Positions 14,970 through 16,483 of a stretch of DNA of 16,483 bases are shown piece by piece. A model generated the notes under the pieces. It was not told the origin of the DNA and did not search any database. It saw only the letters and a list, made by a program, of their open reading frames with translations. The translations under genes and the position numbers were made by a program. This stretch comes from Bacteroidales bacterium (GTDB lineage: Bacteria; Bacteroidota; Bacteroidia; Bacteroidales; UBA7960): NCBI GenBank assembly GCA_007120675.1, contig SKNE01000172.1:1-16483 (forward strand), read 5' to 3'. How positions within the stretch are numbered: the stretch's first letter is position 1; the number at the start of each line of letters is the position of its first letter.

Positions 14970-16483
14970 ATGAACACATCGATCGTTAAACATATGCTGC
15001 CTTTCCTGCTATTGATTCAGGGTATGCTGTGGTTCAACAGTCTACAGGCCCGGGATGAGTTTGACCCCACGGCCACGCACATCCTTGAGCAATTGCAGAA
15101 AATGGAATACACCTATCCCCAGCAAAAGGCCTTTGTGCATCTTGACAAGCAGGAGTACCTGGCCGGGGAAAGCATCTGGATGAAGGTATACCTTGTCAAT
15201 GCGGCCAGTCACCGGCCCGACACATTGAGCACCAACCTTTATGTGGAGCTGATCAACAGTCAGGGGGAGCTTGCCTCGGTAAACCTCCTGCGCATGAAGG
15301 ATGGGTTTTCCCACGCTGACATCCGTTTGCCGGACTCCATCACGGAAGGCAATTACCAGTTGCGTGCTTACACCGACTGGATGCACAATTTTGGGGAAGA
15401 CCATTTCTTCGCCACGGACATATACGTATATAATCCCATCGAAGAGAACTTCATCCGCCGGCGTGATGTGTGGCAGAACCGCCAGTTCAACCGCCGGCTG
15501 GAGCGCCGGCAGGAAAAGATGCAATTCGCTTTTTTCCCTGAAGGGGGCGAGTTGGTGGAGGGACTGGAGAACAGGGTCGCCTTCAAGGCCGCCAACGCCC
15601 TGGGTGCCGGGGTGGAGGCCAGTGGGGAGGTCACCGACCAGGATGGGAATACCGTCGCCAGCTTCTCCACCTTCCACAATGGGATGGGCTACTTCCGCTT
15701 CACTCCTGAACCGGGCAGGCGATACCGCGCCTCCATTGAGTTTGCCGGGGGGGAAAGGGAGCGCGTCGGTCTGCCTACGGCCTCCGGCAGGGCCCACCTG
15801 CTCTCAGCCAGGCAAACGGAACAAAGCATTGAGGTGAAGGTGGCCAGGAACTTCAGGGCCGAAGATCAAAGGGCCTATATCCTGGCACAGACACGCGGCA
15901 GGGCCTACTTCATGGAAGAGGCACTCCTTGAAGATGGGGTATTCCGTACATCCATCAACAAAGAGCTGTTGCCCACGGGCGTGACACAGATCGTGCTCTT
16001 TGACAGCCACGGACAACCCATTGCTGAGCGGCTGGTTTTTGTCCACCACGGTGACATCGCCGGAGTGGACTACCTGGAATATGGCGTCCAGGTGGTGGAT
16101 GAACAGGAGGAGATGCACGTGGCCATGGCCCTGGACAATGATCAGCACCAGGGGAGTTATTCGCTGGCCATCCTCGATACCCACGGGGAGGCGGTCGATT
16201 ACCGGTCCAACATAGCCAGCGAACTCCTGCTTTTCAGCGACCTGGTTCATGCCACGGAAGATCCCTGGTTTTACCTGTCCGACAACACGGGCGACCCCGC
16301 CATGGCGGCGGACCTGCTCATGATGACCCACGGATGGCGCCGCTTTGACTGGCAAAAGATCCTGGACGACGAGTTTCCTGAGATCCGCTATGGGTTCCCC
16401 AAGGGGATCGTCTTTGCCGGCAAGGTTTCTCCCCGGGCCTCCGACAGGGCCACTGGCGAGGTGGATGTGGAGCTGGCCGTATA
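14970..16483 (+). CDS. Third secreted MG2-domain paralogue (3' end outside window)
   Basis: The first 504 residues are present and open to the window edge. A signal peptide (MLPFLLLIQGMLWFNSLQA) is cleaved near residue 29. The MG2-like domain is at about 54-155: AFVHLDKQEYLAGESIWMKV, then GNYQLRAYTDWMHNF. The block from about 186 (FAFFPEGGELVEGLENRVAF, KAANALGAGVEASGEV) and the motif LLMMTHGWRRFDW at about 449-461 closely match the preceding paralogue. GIVFAGKVSPR at about 479 opens the expected carboxypeptidase-regulatory-like domain. By analogy about 300 more residues with a plug-like segment should follow, but these are not visible. Spacing of 177 nt, a terminator and its own Shine-Dalgarno separate it from the upstream unit. 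Function is unknown; a tandem duplication with the gene at 12450 is the simplest origin. Confidence 0.85.
   Translation, partial: MNTSIVKHMLPFLLLIQGMLWFNSLQARDEFDPTATHILEQLQKMEYTYPQQKAFVHLDKQEYLAGESIWMKVYLVNAASHRPDTLSTNLYVELINSQGELASVNLLRMKDGFSHADIRLPDSITEGNYQLRAYTDWMHNFGEDHFFATDIYVYNPIEENFIRRRDVWQNRQFNRRLERRQEKMQFAFFPEGGELVEGLENRVAFKAANALGAGVEASGEVTDQDGNTVASFSTFHNGMGYFRFTPEPGRRYRASIEFAGGERERVGLPTASGRAHLLSARQTEQSIEVKVARNFRAEDQRAYILAQTRGRAYFMEEALLEDGVFRTSINKELLPTGVTQIVLFDSHGQPIAERLVFVHHGDIAGVDYLEYGVQVVDEQEEMHVAMALDNDQHQGSYSLAILDTHGEAVDYRSNIASELLLFSDLVHATEDPWFYLSDNTGDPAMAADLLMMTHGWRRFDWQKILDDEFPEIRYGFPKGIVFAGKVSPRASDRATGEVDVELAV

Noticed and set aside
9230..16483. Complete alpha-2-macroglobulin-type protease traps
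   Set aside because: Only MG2-like and late sandwich-like parts are seen. The proteins are about half the usual length and have no CxEQ thioester motif or bait region.

Overview
The window comes from a Bacteroidota genome. The evidence is a SusC/SusD pair, a second TonB-dependent receptor followed by a DUF4249 lipoprotein, promoter elements of the Bacteroidota type (TTG about 19 nt upstream of TAnnTTTG), A-rich rather than Shine-Dalgarno leaders on most genes, and lipoprotein signals with acidic residues after the cysteine. Coding DNA is fairly GC-rich (mid-fifties percent by eye), while the SusC upstream region is very AT-rich. I cannot assign a genus. I see no tRNA, rRNA, CRISPR array, insertion sequence or phage gene.

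Layout. (1) Minus strand, 4700 to 1: a SusC-type TonB-linked outer-membrane transporter, then 20 nt later a SusD-type surface lipoprotein whose last few residues lie beyond position 1. (2) Positions 4701-5352: a 652-nt divergent intergenic region with a good promoter for SusC and a weaker candidate for the rightward genes. (3) Plus strand, 5353 to 14792: a TonB-dependent receptor with an N-terminal STN domain, a DUF4249 lipoprotein, a secreted MG2-type multidomain protein of 780 residues, a secreted 244-residue protein of unknown function, and a second MG2-type protein, also of 780 residues. A hairpin followed by a T-run at 14838-14882 probably ends this unit. (4) Positions 14970 to the right edge: a third MG2-type paralogue, cut by the window, with an unusually clear Shine-Dalgarno sequence.

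How the genes may work together. SusC and SusD normally form a lidded importer for glycans or peptides; no enzyme is present to show the substrate. The rightward genes look like a separate cell-envelope system. The STN domain suggests that the receptor can signal through an anti-sigma factor encoded elsewhere, and DUF4249 lipoproteins are regular partners of such receptors. The three large secreted proteins carry an N-terminal alpha-2-macroglobulin-like MG2 domain. The complete one at 12450-14792 ends in a TonB-receptor plug-like segment without any beta-barrel, followed by a beta-sandwich-like tail. The one at 9230-11572 has a decayed version of the same end.

The most interesting feature is this tandem set of barrel-less plug proteins beside a plug-and-barrel receptor. 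A further point of interest is a run of nine G just inside the 244-residue gene, which could be a slippage (phase-variation) site or a sequencing-error spot.
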